Counted from the stretch's first letter, positions 7,526 to 15,414 are shown. The stretch is 28,279 nucleotides of DNA from CAYJEQ01 sp964369235 (GCA_964369235.1 CAYJEQ010000030.1:1-28279); one strand, 5' to 3'. Program-made: numbers and translations. Notes: generated by a model not told the origin, from the sequence alone.

Positions 7526-9040
7526 CTATTTAAAGGATAGTATTATAACATCACCTTTGTCGCCATAATCGCTAGTAAGCTGAGGATTATCTAGACGAAT
7601 TTGATTAGTAGTTGTGCCGTATTTCTTAGCAATTAACCATAGGGATTCTTTGCTGTATGGATAATAGACTATTATATTATTTCTGTTACCAATAGGCACT
7701 GCTAAAGGGGATGCCTCTAGAGAATTAATAGCAATAATATTCTTAACATATCTACCAAAGCCAATTACCACACAGTTAATATTAATAGTACACTGGCCTA
7801 CAGATAGCCCAGAAACAAAGCAGTCTTTTAGTGAGATGGATTGTTCTATTATTGGAATAATCTCCTGACAGCTAAGTTTTAATGGCAGAGCAAAGTCTAT
7901 AGTTTTTTCTAGGTAGCGAATATCATCGGTGATTACATTCATTCCTAGGGTAAAACTATAATTAATAATAACTTGAGAATCACAGCTAACTGTGGCAGTG
8001 ATGGATTTGCACCACAAATCTAAAACACTAGTAACCCCTTCGCCTAGTAATAGTTCTTCTTTAATAGATACATCTTCCTTAAAGGTATCTATGGAATAAC
8101 AAAGAGGTATCTCTGAAGTTGTTGGAGTTAAGGTGCATTGGGTAGAGTAGCAATCCTCTAACACATTAACAGTATCAGCCGCAAAAACACTGCCATTAGC
8201 ACAAAGAGTTAACTGGCAATCAATACTCTGACTATCTTCTGATATTAATAAAGTAACAGAAGAATTAAACACAGTAATAAACATAGAGGATAGTGAATCC
8301 TCTGTAGCCTCTCTGCAATCTACAATCTGACTAAAAGGCAGTGTGTAGATAATAGATTTAGGTTGGTTATTATCCTCAGTAATATATATCACATCAAGGA
8401 AAACTTCACCCTTTATAATTATTTTTCCTGAGATAACCTTGCTTTCAAGGATATACCCACTGGCACTATGGCGTAAAATTCGCAAAATTTCACCTGTATC
8501 CGGTGGGATAAGTGTTTCTTTAAGTGTAAACTGTTTACTACAGTGACCAGATATATAGTTGTTTTTGTACTGGGTAACTGAAGTTTCTACCGAAGGCTGA
8601 TTAATCTGTGAGATAATATTTTCTTCTTTCTTGTTATAGACATGTATGTTGATGTTAATTGCACCACGCATATCTAAACGCCTAGCAGAAACAGCCCTAC
8701 AGTTAATATAGTTTACAGTAGGGGTGGCGTAGACTAGATAGGGATTGTCAGAATAAGGGACTTCCATGGATTTTTCATAGGCTATTTTGCTTTCATATGT
8801 GTGAAGGTTATTATCCTCATCAGAATATGAAATACTAATAACAGCATTGCCAGAAATATTAATGCGACTATTATTATCCTCAACATAACAAAGGGAGGGT
8901 GTAACGATGCAGTTAATGATTTTCATAATATTAGGGCAGAAATCAGGTAGGGTAACATCAAGTTCTAGGGGCTGTTCTAAAGTAGTGTTAATGATTTCCT
9001 CATTAATGACAATGGGGTTTTTAATAAGATTTAGTTCCAT
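7526..9040 (-). CDS. sipL: SipL-type SPOCS/LysM protein, SpoIVA partner
   Basis: This 504-residue protein contains repeated SPOCS (DUF3794) domains: about residues 25-110 with the LPDFCPNIMKI signature, about 180-260 with IPPDTGEILRIL, and a third around 310-390. A C-terminal LysM domain follows (about 457-504: YPYSKESLWLIAKKYGTTT...LDNPQL). This architecture matches Clostridioides difficile SipL, whose LysM domain binds SpoIVA and is needed for coat localisation around the forespore. Its position immediately upstream of spoIVA supports the assignment. The ATG at 9040 is chosen because GGAG lies 6 nt upstream. No clear sigma-E promoter could be picked out by eye. The main alternative is a general SPOCS/LysM spore protein. 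Confidence 0.88.
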   Translation of the reverse strand: MELNLIKNPIVINEEIINTTLEQPLELDVTLPDFCPNIMKIINCIVTPSLCYVEDNNSRINISGNAVISISYSDEDNNLHTYESKIAYEKSMEVPYSDNPYLVYATPTVNYINCRAVSARRLDMRGAININIHVYNKKEENIISQINQPSVETSVTQYKNNYISGHCSKQFTLKETLIPPDTGEILRILRHSASGYILESKVISGKIIIKGEVFLDVIYITEDNNQPKSIIYTLPFSQIVDCREATEDSLSSMFITVFNSSVTLLISEDSQSIDCQLTLCANGSVFAADTVNVLEDCYSTQCTLTPTTSEIPLCYSIDTFKEDVSIKEELLLGEGVTSVLDLWCKSITATVSCDSQVIINYSFTLGMNVITDDIRYLEKTIDFALPLKLSCQEIIPIIEQSISLKDCFVSGLSVGQCTININCVVIGFGRYVKNIIAINSLEASPLAVPIGNRNNIIVYYPYSKESLWLIAKKYGTTTNQIRLDNPQLTSDYGDKGDVIILSFK

Positions 9041-9064
9041 AATAATCTCCATTCCTTTCTCAAT

Positions 9065-9085
9065 GTTTGAAACTTTCTTTCAAAC
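9065..9085 (-). promoter_or_regulatory. Hairpin in the sipL leader
   Basis: GTTTGAAA / TTTCAAAC arms of 8 bp with a 5-nt loop lie 25-45 nt upstream of the sipL start codon. It could be an mRNA stabiliser or an operator; no known binding motif is recognised. Confidence 0.4.
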
Positions 9086-9194
9086 TAAATACATCTCCTT
9101 TAATTTACAACTGATAGATATATATTCCTAAACAAAGGGGATTATACTTAAAATAGAGAAAGTTCTATAAACTGATATTTTTTAGAAAAATATA

Positions 9195-9223
9195 TTGATT
9201 TTAATGGAAAAATATGATAGAAT
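9195..9223 (+). promoter_or_regulatory. Promoter of tRNA-Pro
   Basis: TTGATT (9195-9200) and TAGAAT (9218-9223) are 17 bp apart, placing transcription start about 10 bp before the mature tRNA 5' end. Confidence 0.7.
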
Positions 9224-9239
9224 ATATTTCGTTAATTAA

Positions 9240-9316
9240 CTGGGTATGGCGCAGATTGGTAGCGCGCTACCTTGGGGTGGTAGAGGCCGTGGGTTCAAAT
9301 CCCGCTACTCAGACCA
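9240..9316 (+). tRNA. tRNA-Pro (anticodon UGG)
   Basis: This is a complete cloverleaf of 77 nt with an encoded CCA. The acceptor CTGGGTA pairs with TACTCAG including one G-U. The D arm is GCGC...GCGC with TTGGTA in the loop. The anticodon stem CTACC/GGTAG surrounds TTGGGGT, giving anticodon TGG. The T arm is GTGGG-TTCAAAT-CCCGC. The discriminator base is A. UGG reads CCN proline codons. A strong terminator follows immediately, and part of the 3' end is repeated 169 bp downstream. Confidence 0.97.
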
Positions 9317-9344
9317 AGAGCTGACCGAAAGGTCAGCTCTTTTG
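9317..9344 (+). terminator. Terminator of tRNA-Pro
   Basis: AGAGCTGACC-GAAA-GGTCAGCTCT is a perfect 10-bp stem with a GNRA tetraloop, followed by TTTT and beginning directly after the CCA. Confidence 0.92.
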
Positions 9345-9354
9345 TTGTCATAAA

Positions 9355-9467
9355 GGGATTTGAACCCTAAGAGGGTTTTTCTGTAAAGAAAATATTCCAG
9401 TGGAATATTTTTAAGAAAAAGCTGCGAAGTGGCTATGCCACAAGCAAGGTAGGCACGAAGTGACTAC
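9355..9467. repeat. Structured insert between two tRNA-Pro 3' ends
   Basis: This 113-bp segment is bounded by the tRNA terminator and the displaced tRNA 3' copy. It begins with GGGATTTGAACCC, the exact inverse complement of the tRNA T-arm GGGTTCAAATCCC. It then contains three hairpins: AACCCT/AGGGTT, AAATATTCC/GGAATATTT and GTGGC/GCCAC. It has no ORF. It looks like a small non-autonomous repeat or integration remnant. Confidence 0.55.
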
Positions 9468-9507
9468 ATCCCGCTACTCAGTGGGGGAGCTGACCGAAAG
9501 GTCAGCT
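9468..9507 (+). repeat. Displaced copy of tRNA-Pro 3' end plus terminator
   Basis: ATCCCGCTACTCAG (9468-9481) repeats 9299-9312 exactly. After six diverged bases, AGCTGACC-GAAA-GGTCAGCT and a T-run (9488-9513) repeat the tRNA terminator. The copy lacks CCA and the 5' two thirds of the tRNA, so it is not a functional gene. It resembles an attachment-site duplicate. Confidence 0.8.
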
Positions 9508-9585
9508 TTTTTGTTATTGTAAAAGATTTAATATGAACAGAATATTCCCCAGTTTCCTATAAAGTATTATAATATGTACAATAAT

Positions 9586-9621
9586 AAAGCTCAGCTATTC
9601 CAAAATGGATAGCTGAGCTTT
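9586..9621. terminator. Terminator of the LysR gene
   Basis: AAAGCTCAGCTA / TAGCTGAGCTTT form a 12-bp stem with a small inner TCC/GGA pairing. On the - strand it is followed by ATTATTG, ending the LysR transcript. Confidence 0.8.
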
Positions 9622-9636
9622 TGGCTTATTAGTTTG

Positions 9637-10527
9637 TTAAGAGTTTTTATAGAGATTTGTAACGGTATCAACTAGCTGAGTAATATACTTATCATTGATT
9701 TTACTCCATATAGCAAGAAGTCTAAAATGGTCTTTTCCTTCGGTAATAGGTACGAAAACAAGGTTATCGTTAGATAGACAGGTCATATGCTTAGCTAAAA
9801 TAGCAATACCAAAACCTGCATTAATCATTAATAGAGAGTGGTGTAGGGAAGGGGTGGTTTTTACTACATTAGGTAAAAAACCATATTCGGAGCACCAATT
9901 AGCGATAAAATCATGATCCTGCATAGTTGGAGCTTTATTTGTTAAAATAAACTCCTCATTTATTAAGTCATACATTGAAACACTATCAAGCTTTGCAAGT
10001 CTATGGTTCTTATTACATACAACGCAGAAGTCATCAGAAAAAACTAAGGCTTGCTTATAATTTTTAATGTATGTACTTTGGAAGTCAGGCATAAAACAGA
10101 CCTCAACACCATTAGTGAATATATCCTCAGCTTTGTATTTTTCAGAACAATCGTGAATTGAAAGAGTTATATTAGGCTGTGTTTTTTTTACTTCGTCTAT
10201 TAAACTAGGCAGTATATCAAATAGTGCAAAGCCACAGTAGCCTATGGATAGATTGTCATTAATGCCACTGTGGATACTTGAGCCTTTGTGTACAGCTTGT
10301 CTATATAGCTTATCCACCTCTAACATGTCTTTTAGAAAGGATTCTCCAGCGTGGGTAAGTTTTACATTTCTTTTATTTCTGATTAGCAGTGGGAAACCTA
10401 GATCATCTTCTAAGGCTATAATTTGTTTGCTTAAAGCAGATTGTGTTATAAATAGAAGCTCGCTGGCTTTTGTAAAGTTTAGAGTTGACGCTAAGGTAAT
10501 AAAATAGTGGATTTGCACCTTATTCAT
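9637..10527 (-). CDS. LysR-family regulator of the flavoprotein operon
   Basis: This is a 296-residue LysR activator. The winged helix-turn-helix is at about residues 1-60 (FTKASELLFITQSALSKQI), and the effector-binding domain runs from about residue 87 to the end. I chose the ATG at 10527 because AGAAGGA lies 12 nt upstream and the length matches the family; a start ten codons earlier has no ribosome-binding site. It is divergently transcribed from the AprA-like operon across 302 bp that contain two overlapping inverted repeats (10689-10718). By the usual LysR logic it probably activates that operon when its substrate is present. The effector is likely the imported acid (inference). Confidence 0.9.
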   Translation of the reverse strand: MNKVQIHYFITLASTLNFTKASELLFITQSALSKQIIALEDDLGFPLLIRNKRNVKLTHAGESFLKDMLEVDKLYRQAVHKGSSIHSGINDNLSIGYCGFALFDILPSLIDEVKKTQPNITLSIHDCSEKYKAEDIFTNGVEVCFMPDFQSTYIKNYKQALVFSDDFCVVCNKNHRLAKLDSVSMYDLINEEFILTNKAPTMQDHDFIANWCSEYGFLPNVVKTTPSLHHSLLMINAGFGIAILAKHMTCLSNDNLVFVPITEGKDHFRLLAIWSKINDKYITQLVDTVTNLYKNS

Positions 10528-10688
10528 AAAATTCTCATTTCCTTCTTGATGTTTCATATTATTGTGCTATCAGTTTTCCTAAGAGGAGATTTTAGGTGTT
10601 GTATTGACTGAAAATAAGAAAACTAGAGTTTGTTGCTTTATTTTAAGCTAAACACCTTGACCGTAAAATTTTGTTTATATGTGATTTT

Positions 10689-10718
10689 GGAATTACTGAA
10701 ATTCCCATTTTGAATTTC
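10689..10718. promoter_or_regulatory. Overlapping inverted repeats, likely LysR operator
   Basis: GGAATT-N5-AATTCC (10689-10705) overlaps GAAATTC-N7-GAATTTC (10698-10718). Three half-sites at regular spacing lie midway in the 302-bp divergent intergenic region. The rest of 10528-10829 is AT-rich, with only a weak promoter candidate (TTGTTA at 10735, TATATG at 10757, 16 bp apart). Confidence 0.6.
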
Positions 10719-10829
10719 ACTAAACACATAATATTTGTTACAATATTAACATAAAGTATATGGTTAAGTCAATAAATGCTGTGTATTTTTATTTATGATA
10801 TCCGTTATAGAGAAAGGTAGGTACACTTT

Positions 10830-12881
10830 ATGGTAAGAGGCAAATATCATGATATATTTGAACTCAGTCAGTTACCTTGGCCATACGAAACAGCTTATGG
10901 CAAGGAACATTATTATGAGACAGATGTATTAGTACTAGGCGGAGGCGTAGCTGGAGCAAATGCAGCTATTTCTGCAAAACTAGAAGGTGCTGATGTTATT
11001 ATCGTTGATAAAGCACCAATTGAGCGTTCAGGTTCTGGTGGGGTAGGACATGACCACTGGCTAGAAGCTGCAACAAATCCTGCTTCTAAAATAACTCCTG
11101 AGGAGTTTGTAGAAAAAGGCGGAACAGTACTAATGGGTCCTATGAGATACATCTGTGCAAAAACTAGCTGGGATAACATAGCTGAAGTTGAGAAGATGGG
11201 CATGGAACTTAGAGATGCTTATGGCGAATTTGATGGTGCTCCATTTAAAGATGAAGAAAGCAAGCTACTATTTGCTTATGATTATCATACAAGAACAAGT
11301 ATCAGACTATTTGGTGGTAACTATTACAAACCAACTCTTGCAAAAGAACTAGATAGATTAAATATACCACGCCTAGAGCGCATTATGTCAACTAAGCTAT
11401 TATATGTAGAAGAGAATGGCGCTAGAAGAGTAAATGGTGCTATTGGTCTACATATGCAGACAGGCGCAATGTACATATTTAAAGCTAAAACAGTAGTAGT
11501 TGCTACTGGTGGTGTTTACGGTATGTGGAACTACAGAAATGATGTTCTAGGTGCTAACTGTGAATTCCCAGATCCAAACGGTGCTGGTGACGGTCATGCT
11601 ATGGCATGGGAAGTTGGCGCACAGTTTGCTATGATGGAGCGTGCAGGTAGTAAGGGTTCATCAGGACATATCCATGGACAGCCATCTTACGGTGGTGTTA
11701 GTGCTTACAATACACATTATCCATGTACAATTATTGACGCAGAAGGAAAAGCTATTCCTTGGGTAGATAACGATAACAATCCAATTGAAACAGTAGAAGA
11801 GCGTTCATTCCCTCGTGGATCAACACCTTTTATTACTGACTTTGGTAACAATCCTAAAACAGGACAGTATAGCCTAGTACATGATCTACCAGAAAGAATT
11901 AGATCTGGTGAGTTTAAACTGCCACTATACATGGATCTACCAGGTATGCCTGACTATGAGCGTAGAGCTATATGGGGATTAATGGTTGCTAATGAAGGTA
12001 AATCACTACTTCCTGTTTATAATAAATACTCTCAGGCTGGATTTGATCCAACTAAGCACCTAATGCAGGCACCAATGATGAGCCCAGAGAAGTATGCTTC
12101 TGGTGATGAGCCATGGTGGACTGGTGAAGGTGGAAAAACTGACCGTGACTCAGGTATGTTTGGTGGAGCAGGTGGTTTCCTAGTTGACTGGAACCTAAAA
12201 TCCCTAAATGTTGATGGATTATATGGTGCTGGTTACCCAATCATGGCACATGGATGTTCTGAGGCGTCTACATCAGGCCGTTATGCTGGTAGAAAAGCAG
12301 CCGAAGAAGTTAAAACTATGTCCTCCGTAGCAGAGCTAGATCAAGATCAGGTTAAAGCTGAGAAGGAGCGTATCTATGCGCCACTAGGCAGACCAGATGC
12401 TGATATTGGTTGGAGAGAGCTGCAGGCAGGTATGAACAAGATCATGCAGGAGTATATGTGTGAATACAAATCTCTTGAGACTATGAGAATTGGTAAGTTC
12501 TGGCTTGAATCTCTAAAAGAGCAGGAAAATCAGGCAGTTTATGTAAGAAACCCACATGAACTTGCTAGATATATGGAAGTACAGTCTAGACTAGTAGTAG
12601 CAGAGATGTATTTTGAAGCTTGTGAGAAGAGAATGTTAAATCACGGTGAAGATTACTTTGACAAACCAAGAAGCCCTTGGGAGCCAAAGGAATGGGAAAG
12701 CCTACAGGCAGTACATAAAATCGATGATGAAGTTATTGCAACATACTTAGAGCCATACTACGAGCTATGTGAGCCATATGCGTCAACATATCGTGAGAAT
12801 TTCTATAAATTTAATCCTGACTACGATGAGAAGTACAAAGTGAAGGAGGATGAGTCATGGAAAACATTAAAGCAATATTAA
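10830..12881 (+). CDS. AprA/fumarate-reductase-type flavoprotein reductase
   Basis: This is a 683-residue soluble FAD oxidoreductase of the fumarate reductase / adenylylsulfate reductase alpha superfamily. The dinucleotide fold DVLVLGGGVAGANAA is at residues 32-46, ATGG at 225-228, the GAGDGHAMAWEVGA segment at 251-264 and the FAD C-terminal closure GLYGAGYP at 463-470. The length, N-terminus and alpha-helical tail of about 190 residues resemble AprA rather than fumarate reductase. By eye the AprA active-site segment with catalytic His (SHSGEAG) aligns here with FGGAGG, so adenylylsulfate chemistry is doubtful. No Tat or Sec signal: cytoplasmic. AGAAAGG precedes the start. The next gene overlaps by 25 nt and encodes the predicted electron donor, an AprB-like/FNR fusion. 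The substrate is unknown, perhaps the acid carried by the downstream MFS. Confidence 0.82.
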   Translation: MVRGKYHDIFELSQLPWPYETAYGKEHYYETDVLVLGGGVAGANAAISAKLEGADVIIVDKAPIERSGSGGVGHDHWLEAATNPASKITPEEFVEKGGTVLMGPMRYICAKTSWDNIAEVEKMGMELRDAYGEFDGAPFKDEESKLLFAYDYHTRTSIRLFGGNYYKPTLAKELDRLNIPRLERIMSTKLLYVEENGARRVNGAIGLHMQTGAMYIFKAKTVVVATGGVYGMWNYRNDVLGANCEFPDPNGAGDGHAMAWEVGAQFAMMERAGSKGSSGHIHGQPSYGGVSAYNTHYPCTIIDAEGKAIPWVDNDNNPIETVEERSFPRGSTPFITDFGNNPKTGQYSLVHDLPERIRSGEFKLPLYMDLPGMPDYERRAIWGLMVANEGKSLLPVYNKYSQAGFDPTKHLMQAPMMSPEKYASGDEPWWTGEGGKTDRDSGMFGGAGGFLVDWNLKSLNVDGLYGAGYPIMAHGCSEASTSGRYAGRKAAEEVKTMSSVAELDQDQVKAEKERIYAPLGRPDADIGWRELQAGMNKIMQEYMCEYKSLETMRIGKFWLESLKEQENQAVYVRNPHELARYMEVQSRLVVAEMYFEACEKRMLNHGEDYFDKPRSPWEPKEWESLQAVHKIDDEVIATYLEPYYELCEPYASTYRENFYKFNPDYDEKYKVKEDESWKTLKQY

Positions 12882-13897
12882 TCCCAAATCCAGTTCTACC
12901 TAACCATGTAGTAAAGATTGATCCCAATAAATGTATCGCATGTTATCAGTGTGCAAAAAGTTGTAGATGTAATGTACTAATGGAGAACTTTACTCCTGGC
13001 CAGCCACCGATTCTAGTATACCCAGAAGAATGTTGGCACTGTGCAGTATGTACAGAGCATTGCCCAACTGGTGCTATCCAGTTTGAGCACCCAATTAATC
13101 AGAAGATTACATGGAAATGTAAGGACACAGGAGAGTTATTCCGTATTGGTATGAAAAATCCTCCACCAGCAGTTAAAACTCGTGCTTGTGGTGACCGTGG
13201 TATTTACATTGGTGATACATTTACTATGACCTTAAAGGTTAAAGAAATCACAAAGCTTACGCGCTATGTAAATAAAGTTGTATTTGAAGCACCAGAAGGT
13301 ACACTGCCAGAGTATAAGCCAGGTCACTTCTGCAATGTTAAAATTTCAGAAGATAGCCACAGAGCTTACTCCATTGGTAATATGTACAATGGGACAACTC
13401 TTGAACTATACATTGATACATTCAGTGGTGGTAAGGGTGTTACATACATCTCAAATCTAACAGTAGGTGGAGATGTACAGGTAAGTATGCCATTTGGACA
13501 GTTTATCTATACACCACAGTCCCAGCCTTTATTCCTAGTTGCTGGTGTTACAGGTATGTCCCCAATTAAGGCGATACTTGAGCAGGAGCTAAATCAGGAT
13601 AAACTAGGCAGAAAAATTCACCTAGTATTCCAGATATGGGATGAAGAAGATAACTTTATGGCTGATTTCCTAGGAAATTACGCTGAGGTAAATAAGAATT
13701 TTACCTATAAAGTAATTAAGGCTAATCCAGAATCAGGTGATGTTAAGCTACAAGATTACATAGAAGCAAGTGAATTCATCACAGAAGATGTTCAGGCATA
13801 CTTATGTGGTTCTGATAAGTTAATCAAATCTGTGGAGCGTTGCTTATTTGATAAGGGCGTCTTCTGGAGAAATATGTTCTACGAGAGTTTCGTGTAA
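12857..13897 (+). CDS. AprB-like ferredoxin fused to FNR-type FAD/NAD(P) domain
   Basis: This is a 346-residue fusion. Residues 1-80 hold two [4Fe-4S] motifs (C26-x2-C29-x2-C32-x3-C36 and C59-x2-C62-x2-C65-x3-C69). The ECWHCAVCTEHCPTGAI segment closely resembles the AprB beta subunit. Residues about 118-346 are a ferredoxin-NADP+ reductase fold: FAD-binding RAYS (169-172), GGKGVTY (191-197), PFGQF (212-216), NAD-binding VAGVTGMSP (228-236) and YLCGSD (315-320). It should carry electrons from NAD(P)H through FAD and two iron-sulfur clusters to the flavoprotein encoded just upstream. The start has AAGGAGG 7 nt upstream, inside the preceding gene, implying translational coupling and stable complex formation. 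In known sulfate reducers AprAB exchanges electrons with Qmo proteins, so a built-in reductase is unusual. Confidence 0.88.
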   Translation: MENIKAILIPNPVLPNHVVKIDPNKCIACYQCAKSCRCNVLMENFTPGQPPILVYPEECWHCAVCTEHCPTGAIQFEHPINQKITWKCKDTGELFRIGMKNPPPAVKTRACGDRGIYIGDTFTMTLKVKEITKLTRYVNKVVFEAPEGTLPEYKPGHFCNVKISEDSHRAYSIGNMYNGTTLELYIDTFSGGKGVTYISNLTVGGDVQVSMPFGQFIYTPQSQPLFLVAGVTGMSPIKAILEQELNQDKLGRKIHLVFQIWDEEDNFMADFLGNYAEVNKNFTYKVIKANPESGDVKLQDYIEASEFITEDVQAYLCGSDKLIKSVERCLFDKGVFWRNMFYESFV

Positions 13898-13925
13898 AAA
13901 TTAAATAAACTTAGGAGAGACACTT

Positions 13926-15218
13926 ATGAAAAAAACATTCAATAAATACTCTAAATTACTACTACTATTAGGTTTTATCTTGTTTTTATTTCAGACAGCT
14001 TTGTGTATGGACTTCTTAAATGTAATCTTACCTGTTATCGAACAGGAAAAAGGTTGGTCAATAGCAACAGTGAACTATATCCTATCAGTTTCAACTTTTA
14101 TTGGAGTTTTAACTCCAACAATCTTCGGAACAGTTTATATGAAATTTGGTATTCGTAATACCAATGTGGCTCTTGTACTTATTGTTGGTTTAGCAACTAT
14201 AGGTATGGGACTATCAACTAGCCTTGCAATGTTCTCAGCTTCTATTGCAGTTGTACAGATTTTTGCAATGGCATTCCTAGTAGGTGCTCCGGCACTAATG
14301 GCAAACTGGTTTTTTGTTAAGCGTGGTAGAGCTCTTGGAATTATTACAATAGGTGCACCAGTAAGTACAGCTGTGTTTACACCAGTAGCATCTTATATGG
14401 TGAGAACACTAGGGTATGGTGCAACATTTGCTACAATCGGTGCTCTATTTATTATTATAGGTGGTGTGCTTTGTGCAATGGTTCCTAATACTCCAGAAGA
14501 GATAGGTCTAACTATTGATGGTGCTAATACCAAGGTAGAAGAACCTAAAGAAGTTAAATCTATCTGGAACCCAGTGAGCCTACTTAAAACTAAAGAAGCT
14601 TGGCTAATAATCTTCGGATTTGGTAGTGTATATCTAATGATGACTGCAATCATGAGCCAGTTAATAGTTAGATTTACAAGTCAGGGAATTACTTTGGAAA
14701 CATCTCTAGCAATTCTATCAGCATCTGCAGTTGCAGGTATTCCTTTTAGCTACTTATGGGGTTGGTTAGATGATAAGATTTCATCTCCAAAAACTGGTGC
14801 GATCTTCCTACTAACATATGCCGTAGCGTCCATTGCAATGATTTTTGCAAGTACTACCGCTATGTGGGCAGCCGCTCTAGCAGCATTCTGTATTGCAGCT
14901 ACAACAGGTGGTATGCCTAACCTAATCCCATCTATTATGGCTTGGGTTTATGGTAAGGATGAGTTTTTAAATGTAAACCGTACTATTGGGTTATTCCACG
15001 GAGTTTTCCGTAGTGCTGCATTCGTATTAATGGGTACAGTAATCGGTACATTTGGCACATATACACCAGCATATGTTGCATTTATTGGAGTGTCAATATT
15101 AGGTGCTTTAGCTCTTATTAGCATTAAGAGAAGCTACGATCCAATGAACCCTGCTTATCAGCCAACAGAAGAAATGAAAGCAGCAGAGCAGAAAGTGCTA
15201 GAGCAGAAAAACGCTTAA
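13926..15218 (+). CDS. OFA-family MFS transporter (oxalate/formate antiporter-like)
   Basis: This is a 430-residue, 12-TM major facilitator of the oxalate:formate antiporter / monocarboxylate group. The NWFFVKRGRALGI segment between TM4 and TM5 (about residues 126-138) is characteristic, and the C-terminus is hydrophilic and Glu-rich. Members move organic anions, by exchange or with protons. It lies 28 nt after the AprB-FNR gene with AGGAGAG upstream, and a strong hairpin terminator (15257-15287) ends the operon. The neighbourhood suggests it imports the acid reduced by the flavoprotein or exchanges substrate for product (inference). The substrate cannot be read from sequence. Confidence 0.88.
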   Translation: MKKTFNKYSKLLLLLGFILFLFQTALCMDFLNVILPVIEQEKGWSIATVNYILSVSTFIGVLTPTIFGTVYMKFGIRNTNVALVLIVGLATIGMGLSTSLAMFSASIAVVQIFAMAFLVGAPALMANWFFVKRGRALGIITIGAPVSTAVFTPVASYMVRTLGYGATFATIGALFIIIGGVLCAMVPNTPEEIGLTIDGANTKVEEPKEVKSIWNPVSLLKTKEAWLIIFGFGSVYLMMTAIMSQLIVRFTSQGITLETSLAILSASAVAGIPFSYLWGWLDDKISSPKTGAIFLLTYAVASIAMIFASTTAMWAAALAAFCIAATTGGMPNLIPSIMAWVYGKDEFLNVNRTIGLFHGVFRSAAFVLMGTVIGTFGTYTPAYVAFIGVSILGALALISIKRSYDPMNPAYQPTEEMKAAEQKVLEQKNA

Positions 15219-15256
15219 TTATTCTATTGAATAGATTTATTTAATCGCAAATGTAA

Positions 15257-15287
15257 ACTCATAGGATAGGATTTCTATCCTATGAGT
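15257..15287 (+). terminator. Hairpin terminator after the flavoprotein operon
   Basis: ACTCATAGGATAG / CTATCCTATGAGT is a perfect 13-bp stem with loop GATTT, extended outward by CAAAT/ATTTG. The T-tract is poor (ATTTGTGG), so some read-through to the Mo-enzyme operon is possible. Confidence 0.75.
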
Positions 15288-15356
15288 ATTTGTGGTTTAT
15301 AAGAGAGTTTGGTCAATAATGCTAAATTGCAAAAGGTTTTTCCGTTGTATTGCACA

Positions 15357-15386
15357 TTGATAAAATCAAGAACTACAACTTAAAAT
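15357..15386 (+). promoter_or_regulatory. Candidate promoter with palindrome for the Mo-enzyme operon
   Basis: TTGATA (15357-15362) and TAAAAT (15381-15386) are 18 bp apart, about 30 bp before the start codon. The -35 box is part of the palindrome TTGAT-AAA-ATCAA (15357-15369), which resembles an FNR/CRP half-site pair but with a 3-bp instead of 4-bp spacer. Confidence 0.45.
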
Positions 15387-15414
15387 ATATTAATAACTAA
15401 GGAAGGGTGTGCTT

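Noticed and set aside
9355..9513. A second tRNA gene after tRNA-Pro
   Set aside because: Only the T-stem 3' strand and acceptor 3' strand are repeated; no D arm, anticodon arm or CCA is present.
10830..13897. Genuine dissimilatory adenylylsulfate reductase AprAB
   Set aside because: The catalytic histidine segment differs, the beta subunit is fused to an FNR module, and no sat or qmo genes accompany it; called only AprAB-like.
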